A stretch of DNA of 64,000 nt from Peteryoungia ipomoeae (GTDB lineage Bacteria; Pseudomonadota; Alphaproteobacteria; Rhizobiales; Rhizobiaceae), in the NCBI RefSeq assembly GCF_004912165.1, contig NZ_STGV01000001.1, positions 868,001 through 932,000 of the forward strand. The letters are read 5' to 3'. A program made the position numbers and the translations under genes. Each line of letters begins with the position of its first letter. Position 1 is the first letter of the stretch. Positions 42,856-51,548 of the stretch are shown here, piece by piece. The notes under the pieces were generated by a model, which saw only the letters and a program-made list of their open reading frames with translations, was not told the DNA's origin and did no database searches.

Positions 42856-45800
42856 ATGCGCATTGAACGTCGCTTTACCAAACCGGGACAGTCCGCCTAT
42901 GCGGAAATCGAGTTCCGCAAGGCCATCAGCGAGATCAAGAACCCCGACGGCTCAATCGTATTTCGTCTTGCCGACATCGACGTCCCTGCCCAGTTCAGCC
43001 AGGTGGCGGCCGACATTCTCGCCCAGAAGTATTTCCGCAAGGCCGGCGTGCCCAAGGTCCTGAAGAAGGTTGAGGAAAACGACGTTCCTTCCTTCCTCTG
43101 GCGCTCGGTTGCCGATGAGAAGGCGATGGCCTCGCTTCCTGAAAACGAACGCTACGGCTCGGAAACCGATGCCCGCCAGGTCTTCGATCGCCTGGCCGGC
43201 ACCTGGACCTACTGGGGCTGGAAGGGCAAGTATTTCACCTCTGAAGAAGACGCCGCCGCCTTCAAGGACGAGCTTGCCTACATGCTCGCCACCCAGCGCG
43301 TCGCTCCGAATAGCCCACAGTGGTTCAACACCGGCCTGCACTGGGCCTATGGCATTGATGGCCCCGGCCAGGGTCATTTCTATGTCGACCCCTTCACCGG
43401 CAAGCTGGTCAAGTCCAAGTCGTCTTACGAGCATCCGCAGCCGCATGCCTGCTTCATCCAGTCCGTCGAAGACGACCTGGTCAACGAAGGCGGCATCATG
43501 GACCTGTGGGTCCGCGAGGCACGCCTGTTCAAGTATGGCTCCGGCACCGGCTCCAACTTCTCCTATCTGCGCGGCGAAGGCGAAAAGCTGTCGGGCGGCG
43601 GTCGCTCGTCGGGCCTCATGTCGTTCCTGAAGATCGGCGACCGCGCTGCGGGCGCCATCAAGTCGGGCGGCACCACCCGTCGCGCTGCGAAGATGGTCGT
43701 TGTTGACATCGACCATCCGGATATCGAAGCCTATATCGACTGGAAGGTGAAGGAAGAGCAGAAGGTTGCCGCTCTCGTTACCGGCTCGAAGATCGTCGCC
43801 AAGCACCTGAAGGCGATCATGAAGGCCTGTGTCAATTGCGAGGCTGACAACGGCGCCTGCTTCGACCCGAACGAGAACCCTGCCCTCAAGCGCGAAATTA
43901 AGGCCGCGAAGAAGGACCAGGTTCCGGAAAACTACATCAAGCGCGTCATCCAGTTCGCCCAGCAGGGCTACAAGGATCTCGACTTCAAGACCTATGACAC
44001 CGACTGGGATTCGGAAGCGTATCTGACGGTTTCGGGCCAGAACTCCAACAACTCCGTCTCGCTGAAGGACGACTTCCTGCGCGCTGTCGAGAATGATGGC
44101 GACTGGAACCTCACCGCCCGCAAGGACGGCAAGGTGATGAAGACGCTGAAGGCCCGCGACCTCTGGGACAAGATCTCCTATGCCGCCTGGGCGTCCGCCG
44201 ATCCGGGTCTGCACTTCAACACGACGATGAACGACTGGCACACCTCGCCGGCCGCCGGTCCTATCCGCGCGTCGAACCCGTGCTCGGAATACATGTTCCT
44301 CGACGACACGGCCTGCAACCTGGCTTCGCTGAACCTTCTGCGTTTCAAGGACGCATCGACCAAGAAGATCAACATCGCCGATTACGAACATGCCGTCCGC
44401 CTCTGGACCGTCGTTCTCGAAGTCTCCGTGATGATGGCGCAGTTCCCGTCGCGCCAGATCGCTGAGCGCTCCTATGAATACCGCACGCTCGGCCTCGGCT
44501 ATGCAAACATTGGCGGCCTCTTGATGTCGTCCGGCATTCCCTACGATTCAGATGAAGGCCGCGCCATTGCCGGTGCGCTGACCGCCATCATGACCGGTGT
44601 TTCCTACGCGACATCGGCTGAAATGGCCTCGGAACTCGGCCCCTTCCCGGGCTTTGCGCCGAACCGTGACAACATGCTGCGCGTCATCCGCAACCATCGC
44701 CGCGCCGCCCAGGGTCTCGCCTTCGGTTACGAAGGTCTGTCGGTCAACCCGGTTCCGCTGATCCATGCGGACTGCACTGACCCTGCCCTGATCGACCATG
44801 CGACGGCTGCCTGGGACAAGGCGCTGGAGCTTGGCGAACAGCACGGCTACCGCAATGCCCAGGTCTCGGTCATCGCGCCGACCGGCACGATCGGTCTCGT
44901 CATGGACTGCGACACGACCGGCATCGAGCCCGATTTTGCGCTCGTCAAGTTCAAGAAGCTCGCCGGTGGCGGCTACTTCAAGATCATCAACGCTGCCGTT
45001 CCGGAGGCGCTGCGCACCCTCGGCTATTCGGAAAGCCAGATCGCCGAGATCGACGCCTATGCCGTTGGCCATGGCAACCTGAACCAGGCACCGGGCATCA
45101 ACCCGTCCTCGCTCAAGGCCAAGGGCTTTACCGACGAGAAGATCGAAGCCGTCAACGGCGCCTTGAAGTCGGCCTTCGACATCAAGTTCGTCTTCAACCA
45201 GTGGACGCTCGGCGCCGACTTCCTCAAGGAGACGCTCAAGGTTTCCGACGAACAGCTCGCCGATATGAGCTTCAACCTGCTCGACCACATGGGCTTTTCG
45301 AAGAAGGACATCGAGGCTGCGAACATCCATGTCTGCGGTGCGATGACGCTGGAAGGCGCGCCCTTCCTCAAGGCCGAGCATCTGCCGGTCTTCGATTGCG
45401 CCAATCCGTGCGGCAAGATCGGCAAGCGGTATCTCTCGGTTGAGAGCCATATCCGCATGATGGCGGCAGCCCAGCCGTTCATCTCGGGCGCGATCTCCAA
45501 GACGATCAACATGCCGAACGAAGCGACCGTCGAAGATTGCGGTGCGGCCTACATGCTCTCCTGGAAGCTGGCGCTCAAGGCCAATGCGCTCTACCGCGAC
45601 GGCTCGAAGCTTTCCCAGCCGCTCAACGCCTCGCTGATCGAGGACGAGGGTGACGAGGACGGCGTCGAGGAGCTTCTGCAGCAGCCGGCAGCAGCCCAGG
45701 CGGTTACCATCACCGAGCGCATCGTCGAGCGGATCGTCGAGCGCGTGGTGCGCGAGCAGGAAAAGCTGCCGACCCGCCGCAAGGGTTACACCCAGAAGGC

Positions 45801-46638
45801 CAAGATCGGCGGTCACACCATCTTCCTGCGCACCGGCGAATATGACGACGGCCGTCTTGGCGAAATCTTCCTTGACATGAACAAGGAAGGCTCTGCCCTT
45901 CGCGCCTTCATCAACAACTTCGCCATCTCCGTCTCGCTCGGCCTGCAGTATGGCGTGCCGCTCGAGGAATATGTCGACGCCTTCACCTTCACCAAGTTCG
46001 AGCCGGCCGGCATGGTCACCGGCAATGACGCGATCAAGAATGCGACGTCGATCCTCGACTACGTCTTCCGCGAGCTTGCGATCTCCTATCTCGGTCGCAA
46101 CGATCTCGCCCATGTCGACACCTCCGACTTCTCCACGACCGCCCTTGGTCGCGGCGTCAAGGAAGGCAAGGCGGACGTGGTCTCCAAGGGGCTTACCCGC
46201 GGCTACAAGCCGGTGCTCGTCTCCGGCCATGGCCCGGCAGCCCTGACAGCTGAGCCGAAGGGTGCCGCAACCGCCGCCCCCGCCAAGGCATCCGCCACCG
46301 TCACCGCGTTTGCAGCCTCCGGCGCCACCGCCCGCAAGCTCGAAGTCGCCACCGCCGTCTCCACCCACGAAGTCGTGTCCTTCAAACGCGACTACGAGGA
46401 ACGGGCCGTCGAATTCGCCGAGGAGATCGCCGAGGAAAGCGTCTTCACCGACGCTGCCGCCGACGAGGCCGCCAAGGCCAAGGCCGACGCCAAACAGCTC
46501 GAAGCCACCCGCCGCATGCGCTCCATCGCGCAAGGCTATACGGGCAACATGTGCTCGGAATGCCAGAACTTCACGATGGTGCGGAATGGGACTTGTGAGA
46601 AGTGCGACACGTGTGGGGCGACCAGCGGGTGCAGCTGA
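42856..46638 (+). CDS. nrdJ: Vitamin B12-dependent (class II) ribonucleoside-diphosphate reductase
   Basis: 1260 residues. It makes deoxyribonucleotides using adenosylcobalamin and does not need oxygen. Key blocks: [30 protein letters not shown], the active-site segment [40 protein letters not shown] and [16 protein letters not shown]. The C-terminal ~55 residues carry the cysteine-rich end [20 protein letters not shown] plus CGATSGC, likely zinc-binding or redox-active, preceded by an Ala-rich linker. Two NrdR boxes lie upstream. The large antisense frames inside it are not genes. This is typical of rhizobial genomes. Confidence 0.97.
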   Translation: MRIERRFTKPGQSAYAEIEFRKAISEIKNPDGSIVFRLADIDVPAQFSQVAADILAQKYFRKAGVPKVLKKVEENDVPSFLWRSVADEKAMASLPENERYGSETDARQVFDRLAGTWTYWGWKGKYFTSEEDAAAFKDELAYMLATQRVAPNSPQWFNTGLHWAYGIDGPGQGHFYVDPFTGKLVKSKSSYEHPQPHACFIQSVEDDLVNEGGIMDLWVREARLFKYGSGTGSNFSYLRGEGEKLSGGGRSSGLMSFLKIGDRAAGAIKSGGTTRRAAKMVVVDIDHPDIEAYIDWKVKEEQKVAALVTGSKIVAKHLKAIMKACVNCEADNGACFDPNENPALKREIKAAKKDQVPENYIKRVIQFAQQGYKDLDFKTYDTDWDSEAYLTVSGQNSNNSVSLKDDFLRAVENDGDWNLTARKDGKVMKTLKARDLWDKISYAAWASADPGLHFNTTMNDWHTSPAAGPIRASNPCSEYMFLDDTACNLASLNLLRFKDASTKKINIADYEHAVRLWTVVLEVSVMMAQFPSRQIAERSYEYRTLGLGYANIGGLLMSSGIPYDSDEGRAIAGALTAIMTGVSYATSAEMASELGPFPGFAPNRDNMLRVIRNHRRAAQGLAFGYEGLSVNPVPLIHADCTDPALIDHATAAWDKALELGEQHGYRNAQVSVIAPTGTIGLVMDCDTTGIEPDFALVKFKKLAGGGYFKIINAAVPEALRTLGYSESQIAEIDAYAVGHGNLNQAPGINPSSLKAKGFTDEKIEAVNGALKSAFDIKFVFNQWTLGADFLKETLKVSDEQLADMSFNLLDHMGFSKKDIEAANIHVCGAMTLEGAPFLKAEHLPVFDCANPCGKIGKRYLSVESHIRMMAAAQPFISGAISKTINMPNEATVEDCGAAYMLSWKLALKANALYRDGSKLSQPLNASLIEDEGDEDGVEELLQQPAAAQAVTITERIVERIVERVVREQEKLPTRRKGYTQKAKIGGHTIFLRTGEYDDGRLGEIFLDMNKEGSALRAFINNFAISVSLGLQYGVPLEEYVDAFTFTKFEPAGMVTGNDAIKNATSILDYVFRELAISYLGRNDLAHVDTSDFSTTALGRGVKEGKADVVSKGLTRGYKPVLVSGHGPAALTAEPKGAATAAPAKASATVTAFAASGATARKLEVATAVSTHEVVSFKRDYEERAVEFAEEIAEESVFTDAAADEAAKAKADAKQLEATRRMRSIAQGYTGNMCSECQNFTMVRNGTCEKCDTCGATSGCS

Positions 46639-46675
46639 ATGTAGATAGTTAAACAACCGAAAGGAGACATACGAA

Positions 46676-46957
46676 ATGCAGATGCAAAGAGTGTACGAAG
46701 TCTCAGAGTTTGGCCAGTTGTGCAAACGCGGTAGGTCTCCTTTCGGTATGACACGGCCCGAGATGGCTAGAAAACTCGGAGTGTCACCGACATATGTTTC
46801 GGACGTGGAGAGCGGAAAGTTTTCCCCATCCGAAGGATATATCTGTGCAATCACTGGGCTACTCGGCTTATCAACCGCAGAGGTCAAAGCTGCGATTGAA
46901 GCAGACAAGATCACAAAAGACACTGAGGCAACAAGCCACCCCATCGCGAGGCTATAA
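46676..46957 (+). CDS. XRE-family helix-turn-helix protein of an XRE/ImmA-type pair
   Basis: 93 residues. HTH centred on FGMTRPEMARKLGVSPTYVS and DVESGKFSPSEGYICAITGL. AAGGAG lies 9 bases upstream of the ATG. The ImmA/IrrE-like gene starts one base after its stop, so they form one unit. Base composition falls well below that of nrdJ. In ICEBs1 and many stress islands the metallopeptidase cleaves the partner HTH repressor; the same relation is inferred here. Confidence 0.85.
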   Translation: MQMQRVYEVSEFGQLCKRGRSPFGMTRPEMARKLGVSPTYVSDVESGKFSPSEGYICAITGLLGLSTAEVKAAIEADKITKDTEATSHPIARL

Positions 46958-46958
46958 C

Positions 46959-47621
46959 ATGCCTCGTGATATTTATATTGGGCGCGGTCTGTCCGCATCC
47001 ACTCTAACGGCGCTCGCCAGTGCTACTCGCTCATTATGCGACATCGGCGACCGAGAAGATTTTGATATAATTCGCTTTCTAGAGGTGGAAATTAATAAAA
47101 TCATCCCTGATTTCTACCTTTTCATTGAAGCAGACGCTGCAATGAATGGCAGTAAAGCTTTCGTCACTGAAGACTCAAACGGAATTGTTGTCGCAGAAAC
47201 CGTTTACAACGACGCCTGCGGAGGACTGTACTACGCGCGAAAAATACTCGCTCATGAATTCGGCCATGTTCTCCTCCACCACAAACGAGGAAATGAAACG
47301 AAACATTTCTCATTGAATGGATACAAGAAACAAATCAAAGGGATGGAAGTCTACCATAGTGCAGAATGGCAAGCTGATACATTCGCGATTGTCCTTTTGA
47401 TTAGCCCAAATCAGGTTTCATCTCGCACTAGACCAAGTGACCTTTGCATTCGATATAAGATGTCGCCAAAGCAAGCTGAATTTATCCTAAAAAGGCTAAA
47501 TAACATTCGCTTAGGCGGTCCCGACTACGATCGGAGCGCCGCTAAGGCCGTACTGAGCGAGCTGATCGCCAAACGCTCCTCACAGCCAGCGACGGGAAAT
47601 CAACTGAGCCTGTTTGCCTAA
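46959..47621 (+). CDS. ImmA/IrrE-type metallo-endopeptidase
   Basis: 220 residues. The zinc site is in KILAHEFGHVLLHHKRG (HExxH), with downstream EWQADTFAIVLLI providing the third ligand (ExxxD/E pattern). The C-terminal part is helical and includes MSPKQAEFILKRL and a final SQPATGNQLSLFA. The sequence is AT-rich with many A/T third positions, unlike its neighbours, which suggests recent transfer. It probably acts on the adjacent XRE protein. No defence effector gene is visible next to it. Confidence 0.88.
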   Translation: MPRDIYIGRGLSASTLTALASATRSLCDIGDREDFDIIRFLEVEINKIIPDFYLFIEADAAMNGSKAFVTEDSNGIVVAETVYNDACGGLYYARKILAHEFGHVLLHHKRGNETKHFSLNGYKKQIKGMEVYHSAEWQADTFAIVLLISPNQVSSRTRPSDLCIRYKMSPKQAEFILKRLNNIRLGGPDYDRSAAKAVLSELIAKRSSQPATGNQLSLFA

Positions 47622-47724
47622 CAGCACCACAGCGGAATAGACATGAGCCGTAGCGGCACGCTGTAACTTCGACGTTCATAGAAGACGGGGAGCGTGAGCG
47701 TCGCGCTTGCCGCTTGTGCCCCAC

Positions 47725-47861
47725 CTCCCCCCTTGTGGGAGAGGTTGCAAAATCGAAGGCTTAGGCGCGCGCAAGCCGCCTAATCTTCAGATTTTGCTGG
47801 TGAGGGGATCGGTTCCGTTGCCACGACATAACGGACCCCCTCACTTGCGATTTCTGATGTT
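47725..47861 (-). repeat. RIME-like mosaic repeat, copy 1 (inverted)
   Basis: Read on the minus strand it contains GCGATTTCTGATGT-complement, GTGAGGGGGTCCGTT, CGATCCCCTCACCA, CAAAATC and CAACCTCTCCCACAAGGGGG in that order. All of these recur in the same order in the + copy at 49600-49734. The blocks are small palindromes joined in a mosaic, resembling the rhizobial RIME elements. It starts ~100 bp after the ImmA-like gene. Confidence 0.7.
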
Positions 47862-47896
47862 TTGCGCTGAGCGGCGAAGGTCTGGGGCTTGAGACT

Positions 47897-47924
47897 GGAT
47901 CCTCGGGTCAAGCCCGAGGATGAC
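47897..47924 (-). repeat. Palindromic repeat unit B1
   Basis: On the minus strand: GTCATCCTCGGG, CTTGA, CCCGAGGATCC, then the asymmetric tail CAGTCTCAAGCC. One of five copies between 47.9 and 48.8 kb. Confidence 0.8.
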
Positions 47925-47937
47925 GGAGGGTGGGAAG

Positions 47938-48070
47938 GCTGCGGGTATCCTCCTCTACCGTCTTCATCGCACGAGGCCTGAGGAGAATACCCTTACCCAG
48001 CCCAGAAGGTCGTCATCCTCGGGCTTGACCCGAGGATCCAAGCACAAGCACTTCAGCGGCAGCGACTGGC
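47938..48070 (+). repeat. Direct repeat unit 1 (about 133 bp) containing palindrome B2
   Basis: Starts GCTGCGGGTATCC and continues with GTCTTCATCGCACGAGGCC and a palindrome unit, ending GGCAGCGACTGGC. The same order of blocks recurs at 48142-48290. Confidence 0.7.
48012..48039 (+). repeat. Palindromic repeat unit B2
   Basis: GTCATCCTCGGG, CTTGA, CCCGAGGATCC with tail AAGCACAAGC. Confidence 0.8.
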
Positions 48071-48141
48071 ACAAGTGCCACCGGAACCCTACCATCAACT
48101 CGTAATGCCAAATCCGAACAGCCATCACGGAGCATTGGGGG

Positions 48142-48290
48142 GCTGCTGGGTATCCTTCCCTAACGTCTTCATCGCACAAGGCCTGCGGAGAACCCCCTCC
48201 TGCCCCCAAAAGTCGTCATCCTCGTCCTCGGGTTAAACCCGAGGATGACCCGAGGATCCAAACGCAAGGCCTTCGACGGCAGCGACCGGC
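48142..48290 (+). repeat. Direct repeat unit 2 (about 149 bp) containing palindrome B3
   Basis: Starts GCTGCTGGGTATCC and has GTCTTCATCGCACAAGGCC, the compound palindrome and the end GGCAGCGACCGGC; it matches unit 1 in block order with scattered substitutions. It ends four bases before the stop of the GIY-YIG gene. Confidence 0.7.
48215..48259 (+). repeat. Palindromic repeat unit B3 (compound)
   Basis: An enlarged version of the unit: GTCATCCTCGTCCTCGGG, TTAAA, CCCGAGGATGACCCGAGG, ATCC, with tail AAACGCAAGGCC. The tail points towards the GIY-YIG gene, 34 bp from its stop. Confidence 0.75.
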
Positions 48291-48293
48291 CCC

Positions 48294-48578
48294 TCACATC
48301 AACTCGCAATACAAATCCCGCCAATCGGGATTGAACCCCTCGATCAACTCAATCTTCCACTGCCGGTACCAGCGCTTCAGCGACTTCTCCCGCTGGATCG
48401 CCGTGCCGATCCGATCATGATCCTCGTACCAGACCAGTTGCCGGCAGCCATACTTCGAGGCGAAACCCGGCGTCTGCCCCTCGCGATGTTCGTAAATGCG
48501 CTGCGACAGATCGGACGTCACGCCGATGTACAGCGTGCCGCGCTTGTGGTTGGTGACGATGTAGACAAATCCCGCCAT
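48294..48578 (-). CDS. GIY-YIG nuclease-family protein
   Basis: 94 residues. Stand-alone GIY-YIG domain of the small UPF0213/YhbQ-like group: VYIVTN and GTLYIGVTSDLSQRIYEH give the GIY-YIG pair and the catalytic Arg, followed by GFASKYGCRQLVWYEDHDRI and AIQREKSLKRWYRQWKIELI with the conserved Glu. The start at 48578 opens MAGFVYIV; the longer frame only reads through the upstream palindrome. Palindromic repeats lie 21 bp before the start and 34 bp after the stop, tails facing inward. The family's substrate is DNA in characterised relatives; a role with the repeats is inference. Confidence 0.88.
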   Translation of the reverse strand: MAGFVYIVTNHKRGTLYIGVTSDLSQRIYEHREGQTPGFASKYGCRQLVWYEDHDRIGTAIQREKSLKRWYRQWKIELIEGFNPDWRDLYCELM

Positions 48579-48599
48579 GCGTGCAGTGTGCTTGGCTTT

Positions 48600-48627
48600 G
48601 GATCCTCGGGTCAAGCCCGAGGATGAC
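48600..48627 (-). repeat. Palindromic repeat unit B4
   Basis: On the minus strand GTCATCCTCGGG, CTTGA, CCCGAGGATCC and the tail AAAGCCAAGCAC, which points into the GIY-YIG gene 21 bp away. Confidence 0.8.
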
Positions 48628-48711
48628 GGCGATTGGGGCGCCGTCGGTATTCTCCTCAGGCCGCATGCCATCGAAATGGTAGAGGAGGATACAGACGGGC
48701 CCCTACACTCC

Positions 48712-48739
48712 GTCATCCTCGGGCTTGACCCGAGGATCC
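48712..48739 (+). repeat. Palindromic repeat unit B5
   Basis: GTCATCCTCGGG, CTTGA, CCCGAGGATCC with tail AAACGCAAGGCC, identical in the tail to unit B3. Confidence 0.8.
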
Positions 48740-48929
48740 AAACGCAAGGCCTCCGAGGTCAACCGGCAACGCCAACGTGCCGCACCCAAAAACCGGGGAC
48801 GCCCCGCTCAATTCCCCCAACGAAATCAACACCCCACCTTTTCAATCATCCCCGTATTCCGCAACTGCCCCATACTCGTCGCTGTCCCGCCCTCGGATAC
48901 ACCTGACGATGCGATGTCAGGCGAGGCGG

Positions 48930-49430
48930 GATCGGTGCCGGGGCGATGTGCTGTCGCAGGCAGAAAACCCCGGCCTGCTTGCAACGGTCTCCCTCCTGAC
49001 GAAGGGCTGGACGAGGGTGATGGGGTCGGATGTCTCCAAAACCTGGATACCCTGATCGGAAGGGCGTGCCTCAGAGGCACACAGACAAGGCGCCCGCGCT
49101 GTCGCGAACACTCCAGACGGCGGGGCGAAACAAACGGCGGGGATGGTGGCTGAAGCCAGCAATGGTGAAAGCCCCCATCCCCCGGGCGAGGGTCCCGGTC
49201 GGAATGGTGCACCATCCGGCGGGAACCTCCCGGGCCACCGGCCAGGCTGACAGCGTCATCGCAAGATGATGCCAAGCCGGACCCGCGCCCGGTCAATCTT
49301 TGGGACAACCCAAAGACCGTCGCCGCCTTGCCAGAGAGACGCATGCAAGCGGGACAAAACGCCGAACGGGGCGCCGGAAGGAGCCACATAAAACTACTTA
49401 GACAGGCTGCTTCTGGCGCCCCGTCCGAGA
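48930..49430. other. Hairpin-rich non-coding stretch, possible structured RNA
   Basis: No frame here has coding character. It holds many stable hairpins: GTGCC/GGCAC near 49066; GGGGATG/CATCCCC around 49139-49178 with a nested GGCT/AGCC; GGTCCCG...GGGAACC with TGCA loop near 49190-49227; GTCATC-GCAA-GATGAT (GNRA loop) near 49255; TCTTTGGG-ACAA-CCCAAAGA near 49297; and a 20-bp stem at 49366-49424. Such density is typical of a large structured RNA or an intron remnant, but it does not match RNase P RNA, tmRNA or SRP RNA by their conserved motifs. Strand unknown. Confidence 0.35.
49366..49424. other. 20-bp stem hairpin with AT-rich loop
   Basis: ACGGGGCGCCGGAAG-AGCC pairs with GGCT-CTTCTGGCGCCCCGT around a 19-nt loop (ACATAAAACTACTTAGACA). 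It is the strongest hairpin of the stretch. Confidence 0.7.
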
Positions 49431-49538
49431 CAAGTTTCAGGCACACCCGGAGGGAGAGATCCCGACCGGCGGCGAAGCCTGGGTTTTTTGACAGTTCAGT
49501 TCCAGGGATGAGAGGGCGGGCCGCAAGTGCGGAGCCCT

Positions 49539-49734
49539 TCTCCCCCTTGGTGGGGGAGAAAGCGATTTCGATGAATTAGGCGAGCGTAAGCCGCCTAAAC
49601 ATCAGAAATCGCCAGTGAGGGGGTCCGTTCAGTTGGCACCAGCATCACCGATCCCCTCACCAACAAAATCGGAGGCTTAGCTCTGATCGCCCTCAAGCCC
49701 TCGGTTTCGTAACCTCTCCCACAAGGGGGAGAGG
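49539..49734 (+). repeat. RIME-like mosaic repeat, copy 2
   Basis: Begins with an extra palindrome CTTCTCCCCCTTGG-TGGGGGAGAA, then GATGAATTAGGCGAGCGTAA, GCCGCCTAAACATCAGAAATC, GTGAGGGGGTCCGTT, CGATCCCCTCACCAACAAAA, and CAACCTCTCCC-type block AACCTCTCCCACAAGGGGGA. It is the inverted partner of the copy at 47725-47861. Confidence 0.7.
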
Positions 49735-49894
49735 AACAACCGCCGCGCCCCGCGCCCAAGCCTTGCCGTCCGGTGAACGCTGCGTGCCAAAAATACCCGG
49801 TTGGCCGGGCGTCGGGCGCGTTTCCGCCACACGCTTCCTTAACCGGCCTACCCTAAAATACTCAGTGAAAAATCACACTGGAGACCCAGGCAGA

Positions 49895-50206
49895 ATGTCC
49901 AAACCGACCTTCCGCTTCACCCATTACGACCTGAAAGAGCAGCGGGCGGGCACCATCATCGAGGTGAGCCTCTCTGCGGTCAACAATGTCCGGCTGATGA
50001 CGCCGACGAATTTCCAGCGCTTCAAGGAGACGCTGGATTACAAGTTTTTAGGCGGCGTGGCGAAGAAATCGCCGCTCAAGATCGTCATTCCCGAGAGCGG
50101 CCACTGGCATCTGATCGTCGACATGGAGGGCCATCACGGATTGGCCGAATCCAAGGTGAAGATGATCGCGGCTCCGGCCACGCAGCCGCGCCAGAAGGCC
50201 TCCTGA
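49895..50206 (+). CDS. DUF1883 protein
   Basis: 103 residues matching DUF1883: FTHYDLKEQRAGTIIEVSLS, AVNNVRLMTPTNFQRFKETL, KSPLKIVIPESGHWHLIVDM. Soluble, beta-rich. The start at 49895 opens MSKPTFRF; the frame upstream is without similarity. In other bacteria the domain also occurs joined to TIR domains, but none is present here. Function unknown. Confidence 0.85.
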   Translation: MSKPTFRFTHYDLKEQRAGTIIEVSLSAVNNVRLMTPTNFQRFKETLDYKFLGGVAKKSPLKIVIPESGHWHLIVDMEGHHGLAESKVKMIAAPATQPRQKAS

Positions 50207-50234
50207 GCCGCAGTCGAACCCGCGCGACGAAATG

Positions 50235-51548
50235 TCAGCCCTCGCCGCGCTCGCGCCGGAGCTTCGTCCACCAGTCGAGCCGTTTCTTGATCTCCCGCTC
50301 GAACCCGCGTTCCGGCGGATCGTAAAACTGCTGACGCCCCACCTTTTCGGGAAAATAGTTCTGGCCTGAAAAGGCATCCGGCTCATCGTGATCGTAACGA
50401 TAGCCCTCGTTATAACCTTCCGCCTTCATCAGCTTGGTCGGGGCGTTGAGGATATGCTTCGGCGGCAAAAGCGAGCCATGCTCCTTGGCGGCCCGCATCG
50501 CCGCCTTGTAGGCGACATAGACGCCGTTGGATTTCGGTGCGGTGGCGAGATAGACGCAAGCCTCGGCCAGCGCCAGTTCCCCCTCAGGCGAGCCGAGATA
50601 ATCATAGGCGTCCTTGGCGGCATTGCAGATCACCAGCGCCTGCGGATCGGCAAGCCCGATATCCTCGACCGCCATGCGCACCAGCCGCCGGCCGAGATAG
50701 AGCGGATCCTCGCCGGCATCGAACATGCGGCAGAGATAATAGAGGGCAGCATCCGGATCGGAGCCGCGCACGGCCTTGTGCAGCGCGGAGATCAGATTGT
50801 AGTGGCCGTCCTGCCCCTTGTCGTAGACAGGCGCGCGGCGCTGAACGATGCGGCCCAGGCCCTCGGTGTCGAACACCTCCCCTGCCCTTGCTGCCCGCCA
50901 GATCTCTTCGGCCAGCGTCAGCGAGGCGCGGCCGTCGCCATCGGCCATGCGGATCAGGGTTGCCCGCGCATCTGCGTCGAGCGGCAGCGGCTTCCCTTCC
51001 GCGTCCTCGGCGCGTTTGAGCAGCGTTTCGATACTTTCGGCATCATGGCTCTTGAAGGTCAGCACCCGGGCGCGGGAGAGAAGCGCGGCATTGAGTTCGA
51101 AGCTCGGATTTTCCGTCGTGGCACCAACAAGAATGACGGTGCCATCCTCCATGACCGGCAGAAAACTGTCCTGCTGGGCGCGGTTGAAGCGGTGGATCTC
51201 GTCGACAAAAAGCAGCGTCTGGCGGCCGTCCATGCGGCGGAGCCGAGCGGCCTCGAAGACCTTTTTCAGATCGGCGACGCCAGAGAAGATCGCCGAGATC
51301 TGCTCGAAGGCCAGTCCCGCCTCGCCCGACAGAAGCCGGGCGACGGTGGTCTTGCCTGTGCCGGGCGGGCCCCAGAAGATCATCGAGCCGAGGGAGCCTG
51401 CGGCAATCATCCGGGCCAGCACGCCATCCTCGCCGGTCAAGTGCTCCTGACCGGTGACCTCGGCAAGATTTTTCGGCCGCAGGCGGTCGGCGAGCGGGCG
51501 GCGCTCGGCAACCTCCTTCGGAACCTGCGGCGCGAACAGATCGCTCAT
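50235..51548 (-). CDS. rarA: Replication-associated recombination protein A (AAA+ ATPase)
   Basis: 437 residues. A clamp-loader-like AAA+ protein acting at stalled replication forks. Walker A WGPPGTGKTTVARLL, Walker B TLLFVDEIHRFNRAQQD, sensor ILVGATTENPSFELNAAL, and C-terminal tetramerisation region MFDAGEDPLYLGRRLVRMAV with NGVYVAYKAAM. The start overlaps the DegP-type protease stop by 4 bp, so both are in one operon. Confidence 0.95.
   Translation of the reverse strand: MSDLFAPQVPKEVAERRPLADRLRPKNLAEVTGQEHLTGEDGVLARMIAAGSLGSMIFWGPPGTGKTTVARLLSGEAGLAFEQISAIFSGVADLKKVFEAARLRRMDGRQTLLFVDEIHRFNRAQQDSFLPVMEDGTVILVGATTENPSFELNAALLSRARVLTFKSHDAESIETLLKRAEDAEGKPLPLDADARATLIRMADGDGRASLTLAEEIWRAARAGEVFDTEGLGRIVQRRAPVYDKGQDGHYNLISALHKAVRGSDPDAALYYLCRMFDAGEDPLYLGRRLVRMAVEDIGLADPQALVICNAAKDAYDYLGSPEGELALAEACVYLATAPKSNGVYVAYKAAMRAAKEHGSLLPPKHILNAPTKLMKAEGYNEGYRYDHDEPDAFSGQNYFPEKVGRQQFYDPPERGFEREIKKRLDWWTKLRRERGEG

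Noticed and set aside
44548-46998. Very long antisense open frame (816 codons) opposite nrdJ
   Set aside because: It mirrors the strong G/C third-position bias of nrdJ, has no recognised domain and lies entirely opposite a certain gene.
47897-48739. CRISPR array from the repeated palindromes
   Set aside because: Copies are in both orientations with irregular spacing of tens to hundreds of bases and no cas genes.
48930-49430. RNase P RNA, two-piece tmRNA or SRP RNA
   Set aside because: The RNase P GAGGAAAGTCC and ACAGAA blocks, the tmRNA tRNA-like ends with a tag reading frame and the SRP GGAA-loop core are all missing on both strands.
48826-49446. 206-codon minus-strand open frame in the hairpin-rich stretch
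   Set aside because: Its translation is Cys/Arg/Ser/Pro-rich without domain character, and the hairpins better explain the sequence.
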